Below are positions 46,743 to 54,329 of a stretch of 64,000 bases of DNA, one piece after another. The DNA is taken from NCBI RefSeq assembly GCF_003054045.1, contig NZ_QBKH01000001.1, positions 1 through 64,000 on the forward strand, read 5' to 3'. Below the pieces are notes generated by a model. The model was given only the letters and a program-made list of their open reading frames with translations. It searched no databases and was not told the DNA's origin. This DNA is from Sphingobacterium faecium (GTDB taxonomy: Bacteria > Bacteroidota > Bacteroidia > Sphingobacteriales > Sphingobacteriaceae). Within the stretch, counting starts at the first letter, position 1, and every line of letters begins with the position of its first letter. The position numbers and the translations under genes are program-made.

Positions 46743-47657
46743 ATGAGTTTAGTAGTAATGGGTACGGTAGCATTCGACGCTATCGAAACACCTTTTGGTA
46801 AGACAGATAAAATTGTTGGTGGAGCTGGAACTTTCGCGGCACTTTCAGCATCTTTCTTATATGACCAAGTAAAATTAGTAGGCGTTATCGGTGAAGATTT
46901 TGGAGATGATAATCTTCAAATCATTACGAGTAAAGGTGTAGATGTTGAGGGTATCCAAATCATAGAAGGTGGTAAATCATTTTTTTGGGCAGGTAAGTAT
47001 CACAACGATATGAACAGTCGTGATACCATCACTACTGAATTGAATGTATTGGAAAATTTTGATCCGATCATTCCGGAGAGTTACCAAGATTGCGAATTTT
47101 TGTTATTGGGTAATGCGACTCCTCAAGTTCAAATGACTACTTTAAATCGTCTAAAAAACAAACCTAAATTGGTTGTTTTGGATACGATGAATTTCTGGAT
47201 GGATATCGCTATGGATGATTTGAAAGCGGTATTGAAACATGTTGATGTATTAACGATTAATGATGGTGAGGCTCGTCAATTATCTGGAGAGTATTCATTG
47301 GTAAAAGCTGCTGCTGTTATTCTTGAAATGGGACCGAAATATTTGATCATTAAAAAAGGAGAGCATGGTGCTTTATTATTCGGTGAAGGACAGATTTTCT
47401 CAGCTCCAGCATTGCCATTGGCAGAGGTGTTTGATCCAACGGGTGCCGGTGACGCATTTGCAGGTGGTTTTATAGGTTATTTGGCAAAGGTAAAAACGAT
47501 TAACTTTACCAATATGAAAAATGCTGTGGTCTATGGATCAGCATTGGCATCATTCTGTGTCGAGAAATTTGGTACTGAGCGATTGCAGACTTTAACGCAC
47601 GAAGAAATTGAAGCTCGATTAAAAGCTTTTGTTTCTTTAGCTAAATTTGATATTTAA
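46743..47657 (+). CDS. PfkB family carbohydrate/nucleoside kinase
   Basis: The ATG at 46743 gives 304 residues beginning MSLVVMGTVAFDAIETPFG; an upstream TTG frame extension would run into the tRNA terminator and is unlikely. The family's N-terminal GGAGTFAALSASFL block (about 28-41) and the C-terminal catalytic motif DPTGAGDAFAGGF (about 239-251, base Asp in GAGD) are both present. It transfers phosphate to a sugar or nucleoside hydroxyl; the substrate is not clear. The stop codon abuts that of the convergent cytochrome b5-like gene. Confidence 0.9.
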   Translation: MSLVVMGTVAFDAIETPFGKTDKIVGGAGTFAALSASFLYDQVKLVGVIGEDFGDDNLQIITSKGVDVEGIQIIEGGKSFFWAGKYHNDMNSRDTITTELNVLENFDPIIPESYQDCEFLLLGNATPQVQMTTLNRLKNKPKLVVLDTMNFWMDIAMDDLKAVLKHVDVLTINDGEARQLSGEYSLVKAAAVILEMGPKYLIIKKGEHGALLFGEGQIFSAPALPLAEVFDPTGAGDAFAGGFIGYLAKVKTINFTNMKNAVVYGSALASFCVEKFGTERLQTLTHEEIEARLKAFVSLAKFDI

Positions 47658-47903
47658 TTATCCTATTTTTCCTATTACAGGAAATTTAAGAAATACTTGA
47701 TCTGAGTGAGGAGCTTGTGAAAGCTCCTCCGTTAGGTCTTGACCAGCCCAATGTTCATAGTGTTTTCCTGATCTCCACAAACGACTTGCTGTGACATCAT
47801 ATATTAATCCTTGAAAAGCCACCCATATTTCAGGTCTATCTTGACCATTTCTCAATGCAAGTTTCGATTTCGAATATACCGGGAGTGTTTCATGATGATC
47901 CAT
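47658..47903 (-). CDS. Small cytochrome b5-like haem/steroid-binding domain protein
   Basis: An 81-residue protein with one domain: GQDRPEIWVAFQGLIYDVTA, then WRSGKHYEHWAGQDLTEEL and QAPHSDQV. This is the short bacterial/archaeal cytochrome b5-like family, in which a His in the GKH segment and one in APH are candidate haem ligands. There is no membrane anchor. It starts 19 bases after the ECF sigma factor gene ends, so the two share a message. Confidence 0.85.
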   Translation of the reverse strand: MDHHETLPVYSKSKLALRNGQDRPEIWVAFQGLIYDVTASRLWRSGKHYEHWAGQDLTEELSQAPHSDQVFLKFPVIGKIG

Positions 47904-47922
47904 GAACCGAAGGTATAAAAAC

Positions 47923-48435
47923 TTAATCGATAAGTTTATAAGTCGATAATGATTTTTTCATTACTTTTCGAGCGATATGTATTCGTGTTTTAACAGTACC
48001 AATAGGAATTGCTAAATATTCTGAAATTTCATGATACTTATATCCTTCGAAATACATGCTAAACGGAACATAGTAGTCTTCTGAAAGCTTGGAAAGGGCT
48101 GTATGTATATCTTCCATGACAAATTTATTTTCACCTTGATTTTTTGATGCTGACAAGATCAAGTTAGCGCTTGAAATTTCTTCTTCTTTGGTTATGAAAG
48201 AATTCGTTTTAACAATTCTTCTGTAATTGTTAATGAATGTATTTTTCATAATAGTATATAACCAACCTTTTAGATTGGTGCCTTCTCTAAAGTTGTTAAA
48301 ATAGGTAACAGCCTTTAACATTGTGTCTTGCACCAGATCATTTGCGTCTTCGGTGTCATTTGTAAATTTCTTTGCATAGTGCTTTAGGGAGTCGGATTGC
48401 TCTACCACTAATGAGTTGAATTCATACTTAGTCAT
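47923..48435 (-). CDS. ECF-type RNA polymerase sigma factor
   Basis: A 170-residue sigma-70 family protein with region 2 (about 10-80; DANDLVQDTMLKAVTYFNNF, LKGWLYTIMKNTFINNYRR) and region 4 (about 110-165; LPIGTVKTRIHIARK-like AIPIGTVKTRIHIARKVMKK). It directs RNA polymerase to a subset of promoters. No anti-sigma gene is adjacent, as in a group of widely conserved Bacteroidota ECF factors. The downstream co-transcribed gene encodes a cytochrome b5-like protein. Confidence 0.93.
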   Translation of the reverse strand: MTKYEFNSLVVEQSDSLKHYAKKFTNDTEDANDLVQDTMLKAVTYFNNFREGTNLKGWLYTIMKNTFINNYRRIVKTNSFITKEEEISSANLILSASKNQGENKFVMEDIHTALSKLSEDYYVPFSMYFEGYKYHEISEYLAIPIGTVKTRIHIARKVMKKSLSTYKLID

Positions 48436-48658
48436 ATCACTGAATTTATATTCACTTTAAAATGAATGGTTTGCAAAACACTGAGTGAGAAATAAAATGT
48501 TAATTCCTCAGCGATTTTAATACGGTTCAGTAATCTGATTGCAAATAGTATGCTAATTATTGAGAATTGATATAAAATTAATGAATATTTAACAGCGAAT
48601 TTCGTTTACAGAAAAGTTATTTTTCTATAAACACGAAGTCAAATACCTAATAGGGCGC

Positions 48659-48698
48659 TTTTTTATGAAAAATATTATAAAATATTTTTCATAAAAAA
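48659..48698 (-). terminator. AT-only terminator after murB
   Basis: TTTTTTATGAAAAATATT (48659-48676) pairs perfectly with AATATTTTTCATAAAAAA (48681-48698) around ATAA, starting at the base before the murB stop triplet. The 18-base stem has just one G-C pair. Confidence 0.75.
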
Positions 48699-49715
48699 TT
48701 AAAAAATATTTACTTCGCGCTCTAATTTCACATTGAATTTTTGATAAACGTCGTTTATTATTTCAGACGATAATTCAAAAATTTCATTTCCTGTAGCGGA
48801 TTGTATATTTATTAGTACAAGGGCTTGGTTCTTCCATACACCTGCCTGACCAATCACTTTGCCTTTCCAATTGCACTGTTCTATTAGCCATCCAGCAGCA
48901 AGTTTTATACGCCCATCGGGCATATCATAACTGATCATCTCGGGGAATAATGTTTTGATTTTTTTGAACTGCTCGGCAGATACAATCGGGTTCTTGAAAA
49001 AACTTCCAGCATTTCCAACTGTGCTTGGATCGGGTAATTTTTCAACGCGAATAAAAGATACAACTTCTGCAATATCGCGTATCGTAGGATTTGTTATTTT
49101 ACGTTTTTCAAGCTCAGTACTAATTGCACCATAGGAACTGTTGATCGATGGACTGGTATGGAGTTTATAAGTTACCTCCGTAATGATATATCTACCTTTT
49201 TGCTCGGATTTGAAGATACTGTCTCGATAAGAAAATTGACAATCTTCATTATAAAAAATCCTAAATACACCTTCAAGTGTATCAAAGGCAACACAGCTAT
49301 AGAAAATATCCATGAGTTCAGTGCCATAAGCTCCAATATTTTGGACAGGAGAGGCGCCGACCGTGCCCGGGATGAGGGCCATATTTTCTAGTCCGTTGTA
49401 ATTATTATTTACACAGAACCATACGAGATCGTTCCAGATTTCTCCAGCTGATGCTGTTAGGAATATTTCCTGCTGAACTTGGTTTGCTTTTATTCCTTTG
49501 ATATTAATTTTGATGATATAGCCTGCATAGGGTTGGGTGAATAAAATATTACTTCCTCCGCCTAATGTCAGAAAGTCTTTTTCGAATATACCAGATTCAT
49601 AAGCATCCAATAATTGAGTTGCCTCAGTGATCTCAATGAAATGTTGTGCAACTTCCTCAATTCCGAATGTGTTATATTTTTTTAAAGAAATATCTGATTG
49701 TATATTTATACCCAT
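48699..49715 (-). CDS. murB: UDP-N-acetylmuramate dehydrogenase (UDP-N-acetylenolpyruvoylglucosamine reductase)
   Basis: This 338-residue FAD enzyme reduces UDP-GlcNAc-enolpyruvate with NADPH in peptidoglycan precursor synthesis. Blocks: NTFGIEEVAQHFIEI, FAD-binding LGGGSNILF, IPGTVGASPVQNIGAYG, the catalytic Ser in GNAGSFFKNP, and a late Glu. The length fits type I MurB. It is a single gene, divergent from the TetR gene (about 104 bases). Confidence 0.96.
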   Translation of the reverse strand: MGINIQSDISLKKYNTFGIEEVAQHFIEITEATQLLDAYESGIFEKDFLTLGGGSNILFTQPYAGYIIKINIKGIKANQVQQEIFLTASAGEIWNDLVWFCVNNNYNGLENMALIPGTVGASPVQNIGAYGTELMDIFYSCVAFDTLEGVFRIFYNEDCQFSYRDSIFKSEQKGRYIITEVTYKLHTSPSINSSYGAISTELEKRKITNPTIRDIAEVVSFIRVEKLPDPSTVGNAGSFFKNPIVSAEQFKKIKTLFPEMISYDMPDGRIKLAAGWLIEQCNWKGKVIGQAGVWKNQALVLINIQSATGNEIFELSSEIINDVYQKFNVKLEREVNIF

Positions 49716-49819
49716 TGTTGACTAGTTTTTTCAAAAAATCAAAAAAATAAATTATCTTTATATAATAGTTAGTAAAGATAGTACAAAGCAGTAATTAAGT
49801 GTAATTAATTTTTGAATTG

Positions 49820-50425
49820 ATGGCAAATGCAGATTTAAAAAGAACTAGGATATTAGAGGCGGCAACACGTAGATTTGCGCATTTCGGCATGGCAAAAACA
49901 ACCATGTCAGAAATTGCTACTGATTTGAATTTTTCAAAAGCACTACTTTATTATTATTTTCCAGATAAGAATAGTTTGTATTCTGCTGTATTTGAATACG
50001 TCATTGATAAAATGGTTCAGGATATTAAAGCTAAAATTAATACTTGTGATGATTTTGAAGAAATCATGATGTATTCACTTGATAAAAGAGTCGAACAAAT
50101 CAATAAGTACTATAACTTATTTGAATATACTATCAATATGGTCAAAGAGCTTCCGGAAGAATTGGAACGCGTATTTAAAGAATCATATGAAAGAGAAGTA
50201 GAACTTTTTGTTGAAATATTAGTGATCGGTGTAGAACACAATAAAATTGAGGTTGAGGATATTGAAGAGACAGCTCGAATTTTATTGTATTCTTTATTTG
50301 GAATGCGAATGGGTATCTTGAAAGATATGAAAAACATGTTATTTCCTACTAAAGATGAGTTTGACGATATCTTGAGTTTACAAAAAAAGATGATGAAGAT
50401 CTTCTTAAAAGGATTAAGGAAATAG
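49820..50425 (+). CDS. TetR/AcrR family transcriptional regulator
   Basis: The ATG at 49820 (201 residues) is preferred over a TTG one codon earlier. The N-terminal helix-turn-helix covers about 10-55 (RILEAATRRFAHFGMAKTTM, SEIATDLNFSKALLYYYFPD). The C-terminal ligand-binding region is helical and not assignable to a ligand. It ends 4 bases before the convergent YpdA-type gene. The targets are not evident; the divergent murB and the convergent redox genes are neighbours only. Confidence 0.92.
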   Translation: MANADLKRTRILEAATRRFAHFGMAKTTMSEIATDLNFSKALLYYYFPDKNSLYSAVFEYVIDKMVQDIKAKINTCDDFEEIMMYSLDKRVEQINKYYNLFEYTINMVKELPEELERVFKESYEREVELFVEILVIGVEHNKIEVEDIEETARILLYSLFGMRMGILKDMKNMLFPTKDEFDDILSLQKKMMKIFLKGLRK

Positions 50426-50429
50426 CATA

Positions 50430-51404
50430 TTATTGATGTTCCTGCTTGATCGCTGTTATAATCTGTTCAGCATGAATTCTAGAATTTTCTATGAACCATA
50501 AATGAGTGTTTAGACCTCCGCATACAACACCTGCAAGATAAAGACCTTTGATATTTGTTTCCATGGTCGCGGGATCATGCTCTGGAATACATGGTGCTTC
50601 TTCACTGATATGGATACCGACGGATTTTAGAAATTTGAAATTTGGCTGATAACCGGTCAATGCCAATACAAAATCATTTTCTAAAATAATTTCACCATTT
50701 GGAGTGTGGATATAAGCGTGAGATTGAGTTACCTTGGTCAAAGTACTTTTATATAATACGCGTATCTCACCTGCTGCAATCCTATTCTCAATATCTGGTT
50801 TGACCCAGTATTTGACTCGAGGACTTATTTCTTCTCCACGTATGACCAGGGTGACATCCGCTCCTTTTCTAAAGGTCTCTAAAGCGGCATCAATGGAAGA
50901 ATTACTGGCACCTACAACAATAACTTTTTGATTGACATAGTAATGTGGATCTTCATAATAATGTTTGACTTTATCCAACTCTTCTCCAGGGATATGGAGC
51001 TCCATAGGAATGTCATAAAAGCCTGTAGCAATGATGACGTATTTGGAGGTATAGCTGTTTTTGATCGTTTGTGTATGGAAGCCAAATTCAGTTTTATCAA
51101 TTGCTGTTACTTCTTCAAATAAATTAATTTTTAATTTGAACTTTTGTTGAATTCGTCGATAATACTCCAGCGCCTCGGATCGCTTAGGTTTGGGCAATGT
51201 CGTCACAAAAGGTATATCTCCAATTTCTAATCGGTCTGATGAAGAAAAGAAAGTCATATTTTGGGGATAATGATAGAGTGAATTGACTAGGCATCCTTTT
51301 TCTAATATGAGATACGAGAGATTATTTAAGGAAGCTTCTAAAGCACAGGCAAGTCCTATTGGCCCTCCACCTACGATGATGATATCGAAATAATTATCTT
51401 GCAT
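50430..51404 (-). CDS. ypdA: YpdA-type putative bacillithiol disulfide reductase
   Basis: This 324-residue flavoprotein is a pyridine-nucleotide-disulfide-oxidoreductase relative with FAD motif IVGGGPIGLACALEA (about 11-25) and an NADPH Rossmann motif VVGASNSSIDAALE (about 165-178). It lacks the CxxC pair of thioredoxin reductase. YpdA/Bdr reduces bacillithiol disulfide, and Bacteroidota are known to make bacillithiol. It lies 20 bases downstream of the FUSC gene on the same strand. Confidence 0.87.
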   Translation of the reverse strand: MQDNYFDIIIVGGGPIGLACALEASLNNLSYLILEKGCLVNSLYHYPQNMTFFSSSDRLEIGDIPFVTTLPKPKRSEALEYYRRIQQKFKLKINLFEEVTAIDKTEFGFHTQTIKNSYTSKYVIIATGFYDIPMELHIPGEELDKVKHYYEDPHYYVNQKVIVVGASNSSIDAALETFRKGADVTLVIRGEEISPRVKYWVKPDIENRIAAGEIRVLYKSTLTKVTQSHAYIHTPNGEIILENDFVLALTGYQPNFKFLKSVGIHISEEAPCIPEHDPATMETNIKGLYLAGVVCGGLNTHLWFIENSRIHAEQIITAIKQEHQ

Positions 51405-51424
51405 AATTGCTTTTTATTTTAAAA

Positions 51425-53623
51425 CTATTGCACCTTTTTGTTTAACATGAGGTCACCGCTTTCCGCACTCGTTTTTTCTTTTAACTGTTGTACTAATTTA
51501 GCAATATCTGCTGCGATTTTATTGATAAACTGTAGTTGCTCTGTCATTAAATTACTGTTATCGTCGCCGATCTCATCTACTGCTATGAGGCTTTCAGGTA
51601 TCTGGAAATCTACTGGTGTAAATATATTTTCCTCATTTGGATTGCTAAGATCTTTAATTGCGCTTTCCAACGAACTTAATATTCTACGAATCAATTTGAC
51701 ATGTTCTTTTGTAATGCTATGGTTAGCTCTTGATGAAGTGACCTGATTATGTAAGGTGACTGCAAATGAGGCTAAAACATGATTGAAAATGACAAACTTA
51801 TTGACATCTTTTGTATATTTCTGTTTGTTTTTTGGCTCTGTTAACATGCGTTGGAATGTTGATCCCATATTTGCTGTTTCCACATAAAGCTTTTTTCTAA
51901 CCAACTTGTATTCTGTGACTGTAGGTTCATTTCCTGCAATCTCTTTGATGGTCAGTGCTATATAGTGATAACTTGCCGTGAGTAACTTTTGCATGGAAAC
52001 TTTAACTTGTGTCGACTCCCAATTTGGGAAGATGACATAGCTGGATAGGAAGGCGATCATGCCTCCAATAAATGTATCAAAAATTCGCTCTTTTGTTACC
52101 TCAATGGTATTGGTGCTGACAAAGCTCAGCATGATCAGTACATAAGGAGTCATGAATATTACAGCTACGATGTAGTTGACCCGAAAAAGGCTATAAGCAC
52201 TTAAGAAGAAAAATATAAGTAAAACAAAGCGAATGGTTTCATCATGGACCATGAAAAGAATAAAAGCTCCAATGAGTCCTCCAATTATGGTCCCCATTAA
52301 GCGTTGAATATTTCTTGATTTTGTTAATCCAAATCCTGGTTTTAAAATGACCATGATCGTCAGCAATATCCAGAATATATTTTGGCTGATATGAAATGAC
52401 TTCGCTACAAAATAAGATAATGACATAACGATGGCCATGCGTAGCGCATGTCTAAAATAGGTTGAATCTAAGGTTAGATTTTCTCTTATTTTTTTAAAAT
52501 CAATAATAGATGGCTCAATAAACTTTTTTGCTTCATCAATTTCTTGTTTATTAATTTCCGTCGATTTTAGATGAGAATAACTGTAGATATCGTTGATATG
52601 GCGGATGATATCTCTGACATTGATTAAAATTTTTCGTAATGCAATGGTATTATATTGAAAGTCCTTTTCTACCTGATCGATCCTTTTGTGCATTAAGTTG
52701 ATCTCTTGATCAAAGTTGTACATTGGTGTTGGGATCCGATTGGCATTTAATTGATAGGCGATATGATCCAATTCATTCGTTAATTTTAAGATGATATGTT
52801 TGAATTCATTTAAAATGCCGGTATGTCCAAATTTTTCACTTACGGCATTATAATCATAATGAGTAGCCATACTTTGTTCAAAGAGGTCAATGATATCATT
52901 GAATACGAATGTCAAATATCGCCCAGTTTTCGTGGTATCTTTGATGGATCTTTTACTCTGAAAGAGTAGGTTTCTTACATTTTCCTGATGGTCGTTTACT
53001 TCGACTTGTTTTTCGATCAGTTTCAGGTAATTTTTGTCGTTATCAACATTGATATCGTAAAAATTGGCTTTTAAACGTAGGTAATCGGCAACATGGCGGA
53101 TCGATTCGGCAAGTTCTTGTTGCGTTAGTCTATAGGGTCTAATCTGCGTGATCGATAAGCTAATGATGATATACCAAAGGCAACCTATAGTGTAATAAAA
53201 TAAATAGGTCAGTGCGCTGTATAAGGTAAATGGTGTATCCACATGGATAAGCATCATCAACATACACATTAATCCAACGTTTGCTGCACGTGCATTGAAA
53301 ACAGCAAACATGGCAAATATGAAGCACAGCGCAGCAATTAATATCGTTAATAAGTAAATGTTGGAATTGACAGATACTGTCAGTATAAAAGTTATAATAG
53401 TCAATATGCCCGCAAAATACATTCCAGTACGACGGTGGGAGGGGGCTCCTGGAGTATCAGACAATCCAACCAGAAGGGCTCCTAATGAAACAAATGTTCC
53501 ATTTATGAATTGACCCATTGCCGCGAATATAATAACAGGTATTATACATCCAATGGTGATCCTGATGCCATCGGCGAAATATTGGCTATAAAAAAAACTC
53601 TTTATCTCTTGTGTCTGCTTCAT
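51425..53623 (-). CDS. FUSC family (YccS/YhfK-like) membrane protein
   Basis: A 732-residue protein with two six-helix membrane blocks (about 10-165 and 395-540), each followed by a long cytoplasmic helical region. The blocks carry VGLSDTPGAPSHRRTGMYFA and LKPGFGLTKSRNIQRLMGTI, the typical FUSC signatures. The family is related to aromatic acid exporters (AaeB) and YccS; the substrate is unknown. It is the first gene of a pair with ypdA. Confidence 0.88.
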   Translation of the reverse strand: MKQTQEIKSFFYSQYFADGIRITIGCIIPVIIFAAMGQFINGTFVSLGALLVGLSDTPGAPSHRRTGMYFAGILTIITFILTVSVNSNIYLLTILIAALCFIFAMFAVFNARAANVGLMCMLMMLIHVDTPFTLYSALTYLFYYTIGCLWYIIISLSITQIRPYRLTQQELAESIRHVADYLRLKANFYDINVDNDKNYLKLIEKQVEVNDHQENVRNLLFQSKRSIKDTTKTGRYLTFVFNDIIDLFEQSMATHYDYNAVSEKFGHTGILNEFKHIILKLTNELDHIAYQLNANRIPTPMYNFDQEINLMHKRIDQVEKDFQYNTIALRKILINVRDIIRHINDIYSYSHLKSTEINKQEIDEAKKFIEPSIIDFKKIRENLTLDSTYFRHALRMAIVMSLSYFVAKSFHISQNIFWILLTIMVILKPGFGLTKSRNIQRLMGTIIGGLIGAFILFMVHDETIRFVLLIFFFLSAYSLFRVNYIVAVIFMTPYVLIMLSFVSTNTIEVTKERIFDTFIGGMIAFLSSYVIFPNWESTQVKVSMQKLLTASYHYIALTIKEIAGNEPTVTEYKLVRKKLYVETANMGSTFQRMLTEPKNKQKYTKDVNKFVIFNHVLASFAVTLHNQVTSSRANHSITKEHVKLIRRILSSLESAIKDLSNPNEENIFTPVDFQIPESLIAVDEIGDDNSNLMTEQLQFINKIAADIAKLVQQLKEKTSAESGDLMLNKKVQ

Positions 53624-53660
53624 AATCTAGAATACAAACAAATATACAAGATTGAATAGG

Positions 53661-53692
53661 AAAAGCTATGCTTTTACAATAAAAAGCATAGC
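53661..53692 (-). terminator. Terminator after ohr
   Basis: GCTATGCTTTT (53665-53675) pairs perfectly with AAAAGCATAGC (53682-53692). It lies 25 bases past the minus-strand ohr stop, with a U-rich minus-side tail. Confidence 0.8.
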
Positions 53693-53716
53693 GGGTTCAT
53701 ATTTGAAGATGAATAA

Positions 53717-54127
53717 CTAAATACCTGTTATTTTTGTTTCTACATTTCCTCTTGTAGCCTTTGAATATGGGCATACATGGTGTGCTTTTTGTGCCAGTTT
53801 TTGTGCTTGCTCAGCGCTAAGAGTAGGAACATGTAAGTCAATTTCTGCAGAAATAAAGTAAGCATTGTTTTCTTCATTAAATGTTGCGCGTACCGTCACT
53901 GTAGCATCGGTCATATCGACGTTATCTTTTTCTCCTACTGCTGCTACTGCTCCTAAAAAGCAGGAACTCCATGCGGCTGCAAATAATTGTTCGGGATTAG
54001 TTGCGTTTCCATCACCGCCCATTGCAGTTGGTTTTTTTACAATTAAATCAATGATACCGTCTGAAGATTTTACTTCACCATTACGTCCGCCAGTTGCAGT
54101 AACTTCTGCTGTATAAATTTTTCCCAT
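53717..54127 (-). CDS. ohr: Organic hydroperoxide resistance protein Ohr (OsmC family)
   Basis: This 136-residue thiol peroxidase has the peroxidatic Cys in FAAAWSSCFLGAV (about 52) and the resolving Cys in HHVCPYSKATRGN (about 118), plus GGDGNATNPEQLF. It reduces organic hydroperoxides using lipoylated or other dithiol partners. Length and the two-Cys arrangement match Ohr rather than OsmC. It is divergent from ppc. No OhrR-type regulator is adjacent. Confidence 0.95.
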   Translation of the reverse strand: MGKIYTAEVTATGGRNGEVKSSDGIIDLIVKKPTAMGGDGNATNPEQLFAAAWSSCFLGAVAAVGEKDNVDMTDATVTVRATFNEENNAYFISAEIDLHVPTLSAEQAQKLAQKAHHVCPYSKATRGNVETKITGI

Positions 54128-54266
54128 TTTGTAACATTTAGTAATTTGTACTTGATCAAAAATAATATAACAACTGAAAAACGTTTTTGTTCTTAATAAT
54201 ATTGTAATTTTAGGATGTTATTATTAGTTTTTTTTCATTTAAATGATTATTTGAATATAAATTTTA

Positions 54267-54274
54267 TATATTTG
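54267..54274 (+). promoter_or_regulatory. Putative -7 box of ppc
   Basis: TATATTTG fits TAnnTTTG exactly and would start transcription near 54281. That is downstream of the first in-frame ATG (54276), supporting the ATG at 54330 as the real ppc start. No clear -33 element is visible. Confidence 0.45.
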
Positions 54275-54329
54275 AATGTTTGATCATATTCAAACGTTCT
54301 CCATTAACTACAACTGTTTTTTCTATAAT

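Noticed and set aside
49817..49819. TTG start for the TetR gene
   Set aside because: An ATG follows immediately and gives the same protein less one residue.
54276..54329. Upstream ATG as ppc start
   Set aside because: The likely -7 box at 54267-54274 would start transcription after this codon, and the extra 18 residues do not look like PEPC.
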